DNA of 64,000 nucleotides from Brumimicrobium sp. GTDB lineage: Bacteria > Bacteroidota > Bacteroidia > Flavobacteriales_D > Crocinitomicaceae. The notes beneath the pieces were generated by a model, which made no database searches, had not been told where the DNA came from, and worked only from the letters and a program-made list of their open reading frames with translations. Position 1 is the stretch's first letter. Each line of letters begins with the position of its first letter. The position numbers and the translations under genes are program-made. Below are positions 17,217 to 26,599 of this stretch, piece by piece. The stretch spans positions 434,001 to 498,000 of the forward strand of contig JAMLGZ010000002.1 of assembly GCA_023957385.1 (NCBI GenBank). The letters are read 5' to 3'.

Positions 17217-18488
17217 CTAGGTTTTGCGTTTTTTCTTCTTAGCCGCAGGGAAAAGAATATTGTTCAAAATAAGCCGGTATCCAGGAGAGTTTGGATGTAA
17301 ATTCAAATCAGTTGGATCATCTCCTACACGGTGTTGATAATCCTCTGGGTCGTGACCACCATAGAACGTCCATGTTCCATTTCCAAATTCTCCGTGCATA
17401 TATTTTACAGTTCCTAAGGACTTTGATTCTCCCATAACTGTAACAGAAGGCTTAATATATTCCTTTACAAAATCGGTTGTTTGGCCATAGAAATTTTTGA
17501 TAATTTTTGTGTGGTTTTGACAAAGAATGGTAGGAACAATATCCCATTTAGCAGAGAAATCAAATAAGGTGAATATGTCATCGCGTTCAGTAACTGTTCT
17601 ATGTCTGTCTGTCCCATCAATCGTGGAATATTCATATTCCAATGGGTTTTCCTTAATCTGGTAATTTTGAAAAGCTAATCCGTTATTAAAGTCCATCTTT
17701 GATTTATAGTTTGGATCCATGCCATCTCCATCGTACATATATTCACATATATCGGTGTTGTGAGCAGCTAAAGCAATATCAAAACTATCTGTTCCACTAC
17801 ACATGGTAAATAGAAATCCACCTGCAAAAACAAAACTTTTAATGCTTTCTGCTACAGCTAATTTCATGTCAGAAACTTTTTTGAATCCTAAACTCTCAGC
17901 ACTTGCTTCCATGATAGCTACTTGATTTTGATACCAAGCTGCATTGCGATAGGCCGCGTAAAATTTTCCATATTGACCTGTAAAATCTTCATGGTGTAAG
18001 TGTAGCCAATCGTATTTGGAAAGCCCGCCAACTAATACGGTACTGTCATAAATCTTATCATATGGAATCTCAGCATATTCTAGCACCATTGTTACAGCGT
18101 CATCCCAAGGTCTTTTATCCAAGGGAGTATATACAGCAATTTTTGGAGCGACATCGAGTTGAACTATCTCTTGATTTACTTCTGGCGCAGAAATATTTCG
18201 CTTTATTTCATTTGCCTGACCGTCCGCAATAACTTCGTAGCTAACACCTCGAATAATTAATTCCTTTTCTATGGATTCTAGATTTGGCATTAAGAAAGAT
18301 CCTCCTCTGTAATTGAGTAGCCATTCAATAGATACATTATGTTCCAAAACAAAGAAGGCAACGCCGTATGCTTTTAAATGATTCTTTTGGCTATTATCCA
18401 TAGGAATCAAAAGTTGTGAAGCTCTTATATTTCCTATAAAAATAATAACTACAAAGAATACTAAAATATATGGTTGTATTTTTTTCAT
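17217..18488 (-). CDS. Conserved secreted Bacteroidota protein (mislabelled asparagine synthetase B)
   Basis: This is a 423-residue protein with an N-terminal hydrophobic signal (residues 5-24). I recall close homologues in Flavobacteriia and Cytophagia named asparagine synthetase B, matching the LLIPMDNSQKNHLKAYG and WLLNYRGGSF segments. Nothing in the sequence supports that name: there is no N-terminal catalytic cysteine after a signal peptide and no SGGxDS PP-loop. The middle region (IAVYTPLDKRPWDDAVTMVLEYAEIPYD, GGFLFTMCSGTDSFDIALA) and the closing WTFYGGHDPEDYQHRVGDDPTDLNLHPNSPGYRLILNNILFP look more like a glutamine-amidotransferase-like or ThuA-like fold, which is tentative. It lies 17 bases after dnaB. 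Confidence 0.7.
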   Translation of the reverse strand: MKKIQPYILVFFVVIIFIGNIRASQLLIPMDNSQKNHLKAYGVAFFVLEHNVSIEWLLNYRGGSFLMPNLESIEKELIIRGVSYEVIADGQANEIKRNISAPEVNQEIVQLDVAPKIAVYTPLDKRPWDDAVTMVLEYAEIPYDKIYDSTVLVGGLSKYDWLHLHHEDFTGQYGKFYAAYRNAAWYQNQVAIMEASAESLGFKKVSDMKLAVAESIKSFVFAGGFLFTMCSGTDSFDIALAAHNTDICEYMYDGDGMDPNYKSKMDFNNGLAFQNYQIKENPLEYEYSTIDGTDRHRTVTERDDIFTLFDFSAKWDIVPTILCQNHTKIIKNFYGQTTDFVKEYIKPSVTVMGESKSLGTVKYMHGEFGNGTWTFYGGHDPEDYQHRVGDDPTDLNLHPNSPGYRLILNNILFPAAKKKKRKT

Positions 18489-18505
18489 TTTATTAAACCC
18501 GTTTA

Positions 18506-20086
18506 TTAAAACGGATCATCTTCAAATTCATTGCCAGAAGTATTAAAATCATCATCAAAATTAACATCAATATCATCCATTCTACTAGAGCGGATAATAG
18601 CTTGAGGCCCTTCTGAATCAAAACTATTACCCATAGGTAGTGTATTAGATGTTTGCAATTCTTCTTCAAAACGATAAGACTCAAAATTCGAAAATCGAGC
18701 ATATTTTCCAATGAATTGAAGACGAACAGAGCCAGTAGAACCATTTCTGTGTTTTGCTATGATAATATCACCTGTTCCAGTTGTTGGTCCCTTATCATCT
18801 TCAGTAAATCCATAGTATTCCCCTCGATAAATAAAAGCAACAATATCGGCATCTTGCTCAATCGCTCCTGATTCCCTCAAGTCAGAAAGAACAGGCTTTT
18901 TATCCCCACCTCGCTGTTCTACAGAACGACTTAACTGAGATAATGCAATTACAGGGACATTTAATTCTTTGGCTATTTCTTTAATTGAACGAGAAATCTG
19001 AGAAATCTCTTGTTCACGATTTCCAAATGATTTTCCTGTTCCGGAGGTCATTAGTTGTAAATAATCGATGATGATAATCTGTATATCGTGTTTTTGTTTC
19101 ATCCTACGGCACTTAGCACGTAATTCAAAGATGGAGATACCTGGTGTATCATCAATATAAATAGGAGCTTTGGATAATTTTGCAATTTTCGAATGAATTT
19201 GTTGTAATTCGTGATCTGCGATGTTTCCTCTTCTTAATTTTTCAGCATCAACTTCTGTTTCGGAAGCGATTAAACGTTTTACTAATTGGACGCTTGACAT
19301 CTCAAGAGAAAAGATAGCAACACCCATATTGTACTCAACAGCAGTATTTCTAGCCATGGATAAGACAAAAGCTGTTTTTCCCATACCAGGTCGCGCCGCA
19401 ATAACAACCATGTCAGAACGTTGCCACCCAGCTGTAATTTTGTCTAAATCTTTAAATCCAGAAGGTACACCAGAAACGCCATCTTTGTTTTTTCTCGCAT
19501 TCTCAATTTCCTCAATTGCACCCTTCATGGCAGTTTGCATGGTGTCGTAGCTCTTTTTCATGTTGTTTTGAGCAACAGCAAATAATTCTTCCTCAGCTTT
19601 TGCTAATATTTCAAAAACGTCTTTGGTTTCATCGTATGATTCGCGAAGTAATTCATTCGATATACCAATAATCTCACGCTGAATGAATTTTTCAATAATA
19701 ACACGACTATGGTGTTCAATGTGTGCCGAAGAAGCAATCTTGTTTGTGAGTGTAGATAAATAGTAGGCTCCACCTGCAATTTCTAAACTTCCCATTTTGC
19801 GCAACTGTTCGGTTACTGTCAATACATCAATAGGAGTAGTAGATTTAAAAAGCTCTGCAATGGCATCAAATATGATTTGGTGCTTTGGGTCGTAGAAGGC
19901 ATCTTTAGTACGTAAGATATCAATTACATTATTTACAGCCCCACTATCCAACATCATAGCACCTAAAACAGATTGTTCTAAATCAAGTGCTTGTGGTGGA
20001 ATCTTACCAATATCCGTGGGAGTTAATTTACCCCTCCTAGCTCTGTTTACAGAAATTTTCTCTTCTCTATTTTCTTCGTTTGACAT
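18506..20086 (-). CDS. dnaB: Replicative DNA helicase
   Basis: This is a 526-residue hexameric helicase that unwinds DNA ahead of the replisome. The N-terminal primase-interacting domain begins at PPQALDLEQSVLGAMMLD. The RecA-like motor has the P-loop ARPGMGKTAF, MSSVQLVKRLIASET, the Walker B region IIIIDYLQLM, and the LSQLSRSVEQRGGDKKPVLSDLRESGAIEQDAD and FIYRGEYY motifs. The acidic tail (DDIDVNFDDDFN...DDPF) is typical of Bacteroidota. It heads a three-gene minus-strand unit with the genes at 17217 and 16750. No intein is present. Confidence 0.97.
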   Translation of the reverse strand: MSNEENREEKISVNRARRGKLTPTDIGKIPPQALDLEQSVLGAMMLDSGAVNNVIDILRTKDAFYDPKHQIIFDAIAELFKSTTPIDVLTVTEQLRKMGSLEIAGGAYYLSTLTNKIASSAHIEHHSRVIIEKFIQREIIGISNELLRESYDETKDVFEILAKAEEELFAVAQNNMKKSYDTMQTAMKGAIEEIENARKNKDGVSGVPSGFKDLDKITAGWQRSDMVVIAARPGMGKTAFVLSMARNTAVEYNMGVAIFSLEMSSVQLVKRLIASETEVDAEKLRRGNIADHELQQIHSKIAKLSKAPIYIDDTPGISIFELRAKCRRMKQKHDIQIIIIDYLQLMTSGTGKSFGNREQEISQISRSIKEIAKELNVPVIALSQLSRSVEQRGGDKKPVLSDLRESGAIEQDADIVAFIYRGEYYGFTEDDKGPTTGTGDIIIAKHRNGSTGSVRLQFIGKYARFSNFESYRFEEELQTSNTLPMGNSFDSEGPQAIIRSSRMDDIDVNFDDDFNTSGNEFEDDPF

Positions 20087-20090
20087 GTTG

Positions 20091-20098
20091 CAAATATA
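20091..20098 (-). promoter_or_regulatory. -7 box of dnaB promoter
   Basis: Reading leftward, TATATTTG matches TAnnTTTG exactly and ends 4 bases before the dnaB ATG at 20086. Confidence 0.55.
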
Positions 20099-20279
20099 TT
20101 TATTTCCTTTTCTATTTTTTTGAAAAAAAGAAAGAAGAAATCTAATTGTGTATAACTTAGTTGTTGTTGATAACTCTATTTTATGCTATCCTTTTATTTT
20201 TCTAACTTTTTCGGAATTTACGACTAAAAATTTACTTCCCCAAATTAATTCAATGTGAATATCTCATATAGTTTTATAA

Positions 20280-20412
20280 TTAGGTTTATCCAGTTGTGCA
20301 TTTAGAATATGATACAGATAGTGATGTCAGCCCTCGATTGCTCGGGGTCTATTTGAAGATTAGTAATTTTATTTATTTTTGTATAAGCACAAAGGGTTAA
20401 GGTTTAATTTAG
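20280..20412 (-). repeat. MITE-like repeat R3 (internally deleted, reverse)
   Basis: Reads in the opposite direction to R1. The left end GTTGTGCATTTAGAATATGATACAGAT-like arm (split here at 20292) mirrors the R2 right arm; then come GCCCTCGATTGCTCGGGGTCTA and an outer right end GCACAAAGGGTTAAGG. It fills most of the 330-base gap between dnaB and mnmD; the bases 20099-20279 hold only AT-rich sequence. The right end overlaps the region just before the mnmD start codon. Confidence 0.75.
20374..20381 (+). promoter_or_regulatory. -7 box candidate upstream of mnmD
   Basis: TATTTTTG matches TAnnTTTG exactly, 35 bases before the ATG, inside the outer arm of repeat R3. A second, weaker box TAATTTAG (20405-20412) lies 4 bases before the ATG, in the terminal sequence of the repeat. 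Confidence 0.45.
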
Positions 20413-20416
20413 CAAA

Positions 20417-21082
20417 ATGAGAAGAGAAATTCGAAAAACCAATGATGGATTGTGTACGATTTACCTTCCAGATTTGAATGAATGTTACCATTCTACTAAT
20501 GGTGCCTATCAAGAAGCTATGCATGTGTTTATTGAAAGTGGTTGGAAACGAATTAATCTTGATTCTGTTTCTATCTTAGAAATAGGGTTTGGAACAGGTT
20601 TAAATGCAATACTAACACTTATACAAGGGGAAAAAGAAAATAGACATGTAAAGTATGTTGGATTAGAAGCTTTCCCAGTTTCTGATAAGGAAATTAGTCA
20701 GTTAGGATATGCTGAATTCCCAAGTATATCATCATATAAGTCTCTATATCTTCAGATGCATGAGAGTGAATGGGGGAAAGAAGTTGGTATTACTCCTTTG
20801 TTTCATCTTACTAAAATTAAGCAGAGTTTAGAAATATACGAGCCTCCAATCAACTCTTTTAATTTGGTCTATTTTGATGCTTTTGGACCTAAGGTGCAGC
20901 CTGAAATGTGGACAGAGGAAGTATTCCATAAATTGTTTACCTCTCTCCAATCGGGAGGAATTTTGGTAACATATAGTGCCAATGGACAAGTTAGACGCAA
21001 CCTACAAGCCGTAGGTTTTCATGTAGAACGTATTCCGGGACCTGCTGGAAAAAGAGAAATGCTCAGGGCTACTAAACCTTAA
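20417..21082 (+). CDS. mnmD: tRNA (mnm5s2U34)-methyltransferase MnmD
   Basis: This is a 221-residue SAM-dependent methyltransferase of the DUF752/MnmC N-terminal-domain family. The SAM site LEIGFGTGLNA is near residue 55; the VGLEAFP acidic-residue loop and the YFDAFGPKVQPEMWTEEVF catalytic segment follow, and the end RIPGPAGKREMLRATK is conserved in MnmC. The oxidoreductase half of the bifunctional MnmC is absent, so it should act as the stand-alone MnmD that makes the last methylation of 5-methylaminomethyl-2-thiouridine at the tRNA wobble base. It is convergent with the M16 protease gene. Confidence 0.85.
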   Translation: MRREIRKTNDGLCTIYLPDLNECYHSTNGAYQEAMHVFIESGWKRINLDSVSILEIGFGTGLNAILTLIQGEKENRHVKYVGLEAFPVSDKEISQLGYAEFPSISSYKSLYLQMHESEWGKEVGITPLFHLTKIKQSLEIYEPPINSFNLVYFDAFGPKVQPEMWTEEVFHKLFTSLQSGGILVTYSANGQVRRNLQAVGFHVERIPGPAGKREMLRATKP

Positions 21083-21084
21083 AT

Positions 21085-24039
21085 TTAATATCCAAAAATT
21101 TCTTTGAGACTGAGCGTTTTTACTTTTCCTAATTGATTTAATTTCTCTTGATTAATCTTCCCTTCTCCTGCTACAATACAATATGTGAAAGCCTTCTCAC
21201 TGATTTGTTCTTTATGAAAATCTGTGATATCAGATAGTTCTAAACCAATCAATTTGTCGTAAATCATTTTGCGCACATCATAATTCTGTCCTAATTTATT
21301 AGCACGTAAATAATATGTTAGAATATCCTCATCAATAATCCGTTCAGAAGCTAATTGCTTTTGTAAAGCAGATTTAGCATTTTCAAAAGCAGGTTTGGAT
21401 TGAGGTAATTCAGTTAACAATTCATTCATGCCATCTACAGCTTCCGTGAATTTATCGGCTTGTGTGCCTATATAAGCATAGAATGAATTGCGTTTGATTT
21501 TCATATCTGGCGTCGCATAATATGCATAGGTAGAATAAGCTAATGCTTTAGATTCACGAATAGTCTGGAAAACGATAGATTCCATACCTCCACCAAAATA
21601 TTGATTAAATAGTTGAATCTTTGGAAGTAATTCTTCTTGGTATTTATCCTCATTTCTTATCCAAAAAATCTCTGCTTGAACCATATCAAAGTGAGCAATT
21701 AGTACTTGATTCTCATTTTGGTCAATTTGAGGGTAATCCACCTTTGGAGGTAATTGTAAAAATTGTGCAGGGGCTTTGTGGACTTCGTTTAGAGTTTCCA
21801 CGATTTCTTTTGCTGATTTAGGGCCATAATAAAGTATTTGATGTGGATAATTAGCTAATGTTCTTAAACAAGTAATTAAGTCCTCCGCTTTAATTTTCTT
21901 TAATTCATCATTAGAAAGCACTTGGTTAAATGGATTTTTCTCTCCAAACATTGCATAATTACGAAGTCCATACATTATTTGATTCTTGTTTTCCTTTCTA
22001 TTTTGACGACTTTTTTGAATGCGTTGTATGTATGCTTTAAGTGCTTTTTTATCTGCTAAACAATTGTGTAGGAGCTCATCAAAAAGAGATACTGTTTTTT
22101 CGAAATTCTCTTGCAATCCTTCTAAGTAGATTTCTGTAGATTCAGGAGAAACATTTATACTAAATGAGCTCGCTAAATCGTAAAACTCCATACTGATGTC
22201 TTCGGGGTTCTTATTCTTAGTGCCTATATAATCAATATATCCAGCTGCAAGTGATAATAATTTATTACTCCAACTTCCAGTTTCGATATGGTAGGTTAGG
22301 CTGAAAAGTTCGTTGTTTTCATTCTTTACTGCTAATACTTCATAGTTTCCACTTGTTTCTCTTTGAATATCTTTATTAAAATCAACCCATACAGGTTTGA
22401 TTTCATTTTCTGGTATGGAAGCAACATATTTTACAAATTCAGACTGATCTTCTCGATTTACAGTAACAGGCGTTATAGCAGGCTTTTCGACCTTAACCAC
22501 ATTATTGTCTTCTCCCTTTCGCTTATAAATTACAACATAATTCTCTTTGAAATAACGATTGGCAAAATCTACAATATCTTGTTTGGAGATTTTGCTTAAT
22601 CGCTCAATCATGTTTATACGATCTAACCAATCTGTGCCTAAAACGAAATTATCCATGAGTTGGTAAGCTCTATCACCGTAATCTTCCTCAGCATAAATCA
22701 TTTCTTTTTTTGCGTTATTAATAATAGAAGTAATGATATCTTCAGAAAAATTTCCTGATTTTAACTTATTGATTTCATTTAATAGAAGGTCTTTTACTTT
22801 TTCTAGACTTTGCCCTTCAGTGGGATTACCTCCTAATAGCAGAGTGCTATAATCTTTCATGACATAGGGATAAGCATAGGCACTTAATAGCTTTTGTTTT
22901 CCAATTAAATTCAAATCAATGAGTCCAGCTGAACCATTGGTTAGTATAGACCCCACCAATTCAAGTAGTTGTGCATCTTTGGTAGCTGCGCCTGGTAATC
23001 GGTAACCCAATAAAATTCGTTCAGGCTGTGGTCCCCATACTTCAGAAACTATAGGGGCTGCTGTTTCCTGTTCAGGCTCGAAGGTATAAACTGGAAGTTC
23101 TTTTGGTTCCATATAACCAAATGCTTTATCAATTTTTTGGATTACCTCATCCGGATTGAAGTCTCCAGACATAATAATCCCCATATTGTTAGGGACATAA
23201 TATGTATTAAAATATTTCCTAATTTCAACTAAGGAAGGATTCTTGAGGTGCTCTATTGTTCCAATAGTAGTTTGTCTTCCGTAATTATTGTTTTGAAAGA
23301 GAAGTCGAAACATTTCTTCAAAAACTTTATTTCCATCATCGTCTAAACCTCTATTCTTTTCTTCATAAACAGCTTCTAATTCAGTATGAAAGATTCGAAA
23401 GACAGGGTTTCTAAATCGTTCTGCCTGAACAGCCAGATATTTATCTATTACATTGCTGGGAATATCTTCGGTATAAACAGTTTCTTCTACAGAAGTAAAA
23501 GCATTTGTTCCTTCAGCCCCCATTGCAGCCATCATTTTATCGTATTCATTTGCAATGGCATATTTTGCTGCTTCTCCTGAAGTTTTATCGATTTCTGCAT
23601 AGATTCGTTTTCTTTCTTCTATATCTGTGGTTGTATTATATTGTTCATATAATCGTTCTATTTCATCTAATAAGGGCTTTTCCTGCGCATAATCTAAAGA
23701 ACCGAATTTATCAGTGCCTTTAAACAACATGTGTTCTAGATAGTGAGCTAAGCCTGTATGTGTAGCAGGGTCAGTTTTACTTCCAGCTTTGACTGCAATG
23801 TATGTTTGAATGCGTGGTACTTTATTAGAAGGACTTAATATGACTGTCAAACCGTTTGAAAGTCTATAAAATCGTGTGTGCGTAGGGTCATTTGTAATGT
23901 ATTTATAAGCATACCCATTGGCATTGCCATCTTCCCATGTTTTAATTTGATTATCAGCTTTCTGAGAAATGCTAAAAGCAGAAGATATTAATACAACTAG
24001 TAAAGTAATTAATACGTATTTAAATTTATTTTTAATCAT
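21085..24039 (-). CDS. Two-module M16 family metalloprotease
   Basis: This is a 984-residue insulinase/pitrilysin-type zinc protease. A signal peptide covers residues 1-25, so it acts in the envelope or periplasm. The inverted zinc motif is H99-Y-L-E102-H103 (GLAHYLEHMLF), and the third ligand lies in the downstream segment ELEAVYEEKNR. The length fits the arrangement of two or four M16 domains, with the active site in the first half and an inactive second half from about residue 530. Substrates in the family are short unfolded peptides. It stands alone, between mnmD (3' to 3') and the divergent wzz-like gene. Confidence 0.92.
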   Translation of the reverse strand: MIKNKFKYVLITLLVVLISSAFSISQKADNQIKTWEDGNANGYAYKYITNDPTHTRFYRLSNGLTVILSPSNKVPRIQTYIAVKAGSKTDPATHTGLAHYLEHMLFKGTDKFGSLDYAQEKPLLDEIERLYEQYNTTTDIEERKRIYAEIDKTSGEAAKYAIANEYDKMMAAMGAEGTNAFTSVEETVYTEDIPSNVIDKYLAVQAERFRNPVFRIFHTELEAVYEEKNRGLDDDGNKVFEEMFRLLFQNNNYGRQTTIGTIEHLKNPSLVEIRKYFNTYYVPNNMGIIMSGDFNPDEVIQKIDKAFGYMEPKELPVYTFEPEQETAAPIVSEVWGPQPERILLGYRLPGAATKDAQLLELVGSILTNGSAGLIDLNLIGKQKLLSAYAYPYVMKDYSTLLLGGNPTEGQSLEKVKDLLLNEINKLKSGNFSEDIITSIINNAKKEMIYAEEDYGDRAYQLMDNFVLGTDWLDRINMIERLSKISKQDIVDFANRYFKENYVVIYKRKGEDNNVVKVEKPAITPVTVNREDQSEFVKYVASIPENEIKPVWVDFNKDIQRETSGNYEVLAVKNENNELFSLTYHIETGSWSNKLLSLAAGYIDYIGTKNKNPEDISMEFYDLASSFSINVSPESTEIYLEGLQENFEKTVSLFDELLHNCLADKKALKAYIQRIQKSRQNRKENKNQIMYGLRNYAMFGEKNPFNQVLSNDELKKIKAEDLITCLRTLANYPHQILYYGPKSAKEIVETLNEVHKAPAQFLQLPPKVDYPQIDQNENQVLIAHFDMVQAEIFWIRNEDKYQEELLPKIQLFNQYFGGGMESIVFQTIRESKALAYSTYAYYATPDMKIKRNSFYAYIGTQADKFTEAVDGMNELLTELPQSKPAFENAKSALQKQLASERIIDEDILTYYLRANKLGQNYDVRKMIYDKLIGLELSDITDFHKEQISEKAFTYCIVAGEGKINQEKLNQLGKVKTLSLKEIFGY

Positions 24040-24161
24040 TATCCAACTTTTTTTTGAATGTTAAAGTTATATCTTTTTGGAAAACATTTGCTCATTTATC
24101 ATTTATAAATAATCTTTTTTAATTATACTTGTACGTTTACTAATTAACATTAAACAATAAA

Positions 24162-25148
24162 ATGACCGAAAAAGAACAAGTGGAATTTATCAATTTTGGA
24201 CGTATCTGTTGGAGGAATAGACGTTTATTACTAATTACTAGTTTTGTTTCGGCAATTATGGGAGTTGTTATATCTTTTCTTTTGCCTGTTATCTATCGCT
24301 CAACTGCTACAGTATATCCAGCTGCAATTACTTTAGTTGAATCAACAGATGCTATTTATAATCATGGAAACATTGATGAATTTGGAGATATTGAACAAGC
24401 AGAACAACTTCTAGAATTGGCAAGTTCTAATGATTTTCATGAACGTGTGATTCAACAAATGGAACTTTATAACCATTACGAAATTAAACCTGATTCTCCC
24501 AAGGCAAAGTTTAAGATGGATGAGATGTATAATGATTTAATCCGTGTGAGTAGAAGTAAATTTAGTGCAATTAAGATTACTGTATTTGATAAAAGTCCAG
24601 AAAAAGCAGCTAAAATAGCTGGATTTATTGTAAATGACTTGAATGATTTTAGAGCCCAAATAATACGAAATAGAATTCAACAAAATTTAGCTGTTTTAAA
24701 TCATTTTAAGGATAGTTTGTTAGAAAATCGACAAATGATTGCGGATAGTATGTTAAAGTTTAAAGCTTTTGGAGTTGTAAGTAGAGTTGAACGAGCAGGG
24801 TTGTTACAAGCGGTTGATTCATACAAAGCAAATGATCCAAGTATCCAAGACATTCTTAAAGCAAATATACAATATGGCTCCGCTTATGATGAATTGGATA
24901 TTAATTATAATTTTCAAACTGACATGATTAATCATGTGAATAAGGTTCGATTACAATGGGAAACTTCTAGTGCTAAGACAGTTTCTCATCAATTTATTGT
25001 TGAGCATCCACAAGTGGCAGATAAAAAATATTCTCCTAAAAGATTGTTAGTGGTTCTTGGAGTAATAGCAGTTACCTTGTTCTTACTTGTTTTCTATTTA
25101 TATCTCAAAGAAAATTGGACTAAGTACAAGGCTAAATTAGAAGCATGA
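24162..25148 (+). CDS. Wzz-like polysaccharide chain-length protein
   Basis: This is a 328-residue inner-membrane protein with transmembrane segments at about residues 24-45 and 297-316, flanking a large periplasmic region. The topology and the YRSTATVYPA segment after the first helix are typical of Wzz/polysaccharide co-polymerases, which set the length of O-antigen or capsule chains. Helical stretches (ENRQMIADSMLKFKAFGV) fit the coiled-coil arm. No cytoplasmic tyrosine kinase domain is attached. It overlaps the ligase-like gene that follows by 4 bases (ATGA), so the two are translationally coupled. Confidence 0.75.
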   Translation: MTEKEQVEFINFGRICWRNRRLLLITSFVSAIMGVVISFLLPVIYRSTATVYPAAITLVESTDAIYNHGNIDEFGDIEQAEQLLELASSNDFHERVIQQMELYNHYEIKPDSPKAKFKMDEMYNDLIRVSRSKFSAIKITVFDKSPEKAAKIAGFIVNDLNDFRAQIIRNRIQQNLAVLNHFKDSLLENRQMIADSMLKFKAFGVVSRVERAGLLQAVDSYKANDPSIQDILKANIQYGSAYDELDINYNFQTDMINHVNKVRLQWETSSAKTVSHQFIVEHPQVADKKYSPKRLLVVLGVIAVTLFLLVFYLYLKENWTKYKAKLEA

Positions 25149-26599
25149 ATTTTCTAAGTACAAAACCCTCTTTAAAATGGAAGGGAATTCTGGAGGTATT
25201 CCTTATTTGTACTATTGTCTTTTGTTTATTTATGATGCCATTAAATTGGGCATTGGGTATTGGCGGTATAATTCTTTTGTTTATCTTACTATTCTTTTTG
25301 ACTTTTCAAACTGAAAAGATATGGTGGGTAATTCTGTTTTTAACCCCTCTTTCTATTGAACTAGAAAGTGTTTATGAAGGACCTATAAATTTTTATTTTC
25401 CCACAGAACCTTTGCTGGCCTGTGTGTTGATTCTTTTCTTGTTTTCATTTCCAAAATTGCCTTTTAAGAGAGAATTCTTTGCGCATCCAATTATTACATT
25501 AATCTTGATTTATTACTTCTGGATTGGTATCTCAGTTGCAAATTCTACAGATATTTTAATTAGTCTCAAGAAATATCTATCTCATTTGTGGTTTATAGTA
25601 CCTATTCTTGTCTTGGGAGGAATCATTCTTCAGTCTAAATCAAACCGCATAAGGTTCTTTAATTTGTATATATTTAGTTTTTCCTTAGTTGTTATCTATA
25701 CTTTATTTAACCTCATCTTACTTAACTTCCCAGTTAAAGAATCACAATTTGTAATGCAACCATTTCTGAAAGATCATACGATCTTGGGTGCGGTGCTAGG
25801 ACTTACAATTCCCTATATTTATTCCAAATTCTTCCAGCGTGATATATCTGTGCCTAAACGAATTCTGTGGGGAAGTTTGGTTGTAATATATACCTTAGTT
25901 CTCATATTTACGTATTCACGTGCTGCTTTACTTTCATTAATTATTGCGCTACTACTTTATGTTTTTATTGCGCTTCGGATTCAGTTTAAACATTTGTTAT
26001 TAGGAATGCTATTAATTCTATGTGTAGGACTAATATTTCAGGATGCAATATTAGACACACTTAAATCAAACAAATCTGAGTCTAGTGGAGATGTGATTGA
26101 AAATGTTGAGTCCATGAGTAATGTATCTTCTGATGCAAGTAATGTAGAGCGGATTAATCGTTGGAATTCGGCGCTTGCCATGTCTAAAGAAAAACCACTT
26201 TTTGGGTGGGGATTAGGGACTTATCAGTTTGAATATGCACCGTTTCAAGAGTCAAAAAACTTAACTATCATTAGTACAAACTTTGGCGATGTAGGAAATG
26301 CACACTCTGAATATTTAGGTACATTGGCAGAAAATGGTTGGCCTGCAATGATTTTATTAATCCTTTTTATTTTAACTACTATTGGAGTTGGATATCAAAC
26401 GGTATTAATGATGCCTCGTGGAGTTGATAGATTGATTTTACTTTCTGCTTTGCTTGGGTTTACAGCCTATTTTGTGCATGGAGTACTCAATAATTTCTTA
26501 GATTCGGATAAAATTGCTGTATTAGTTTGGGGTTTCACAGTAATTATTGTTCATTATCACATAGATTCTAAACGTAGTCAAGAAATCATCTCTCACTAA
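25145..26599 (+). CDS. O-antigen ligase/polymerase-family protein
   Basis: This is a 484-residue membrane protein with about 11-12 predicted transmembrane segments. The conserved region includes GAVLGLTIPYIYSKF, TYSRAALLSLIIALLLY and a periplasmic loop of about 100 residues with RWNSALAMSKEKPLFGWGLGTYQF and the histidine-containing GNAHSEYLGTLAENG. That GxGxG...NAHSEYL pattern is the Wzy_C/WaaL signature. It should join or polymerise glycan on the periplasmic face. The coupling to the Wzz-like gene suggests one polysaccharide pathway. Ligase and polymerase cannot be separated from sequence. Confidence 0.85.
   Translation: MNFLSTKPSLKWKGILEVFLICTIVFCLFMMPLNWALGIGGIILLFILLFFLTFQTEKIWWVILFLTPLSIELESVYEGPINFYFPTEPLLACVLILFLFSFPKLPFKREFFAHPIITLILIYYFWIGISVANSTDILISLKKYLSHLWFIVPILVLGGIILQSKSNRIRFFNLYIFSFSLVVIYTLFNLILLNFPVKESQFVMQPFLKDHTILGAVLGLTIPYIYSKFFQRDISVPKRILWGSLVVIYTLVLIFTYSRAALLSLIIALLLYVFIALRIQFKHLLLGMLLILCVGLIFQDAILDTLKSNKSESSGDVIENVESMSNVSSDASNVERINRWNSALAMSKEKPLFGWGLGTYQFEYAPFQESKNLTIISTNFGDVGNAHSEYLGTLAENGWPAMILLILFILTTIGVGYQTVLMMPRGVDRLILLSALLGFTAYFVHGVLNNFLDSDKIAVLVWGFTVIIVHYHIDSKRSQEIISH

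Noticed and set aside
17217..18488. Asparagine synthetase B
   Set aside because: No N-terminal catalytic cysteine and no SGGxDS PP-loop; a signal peptide instead.
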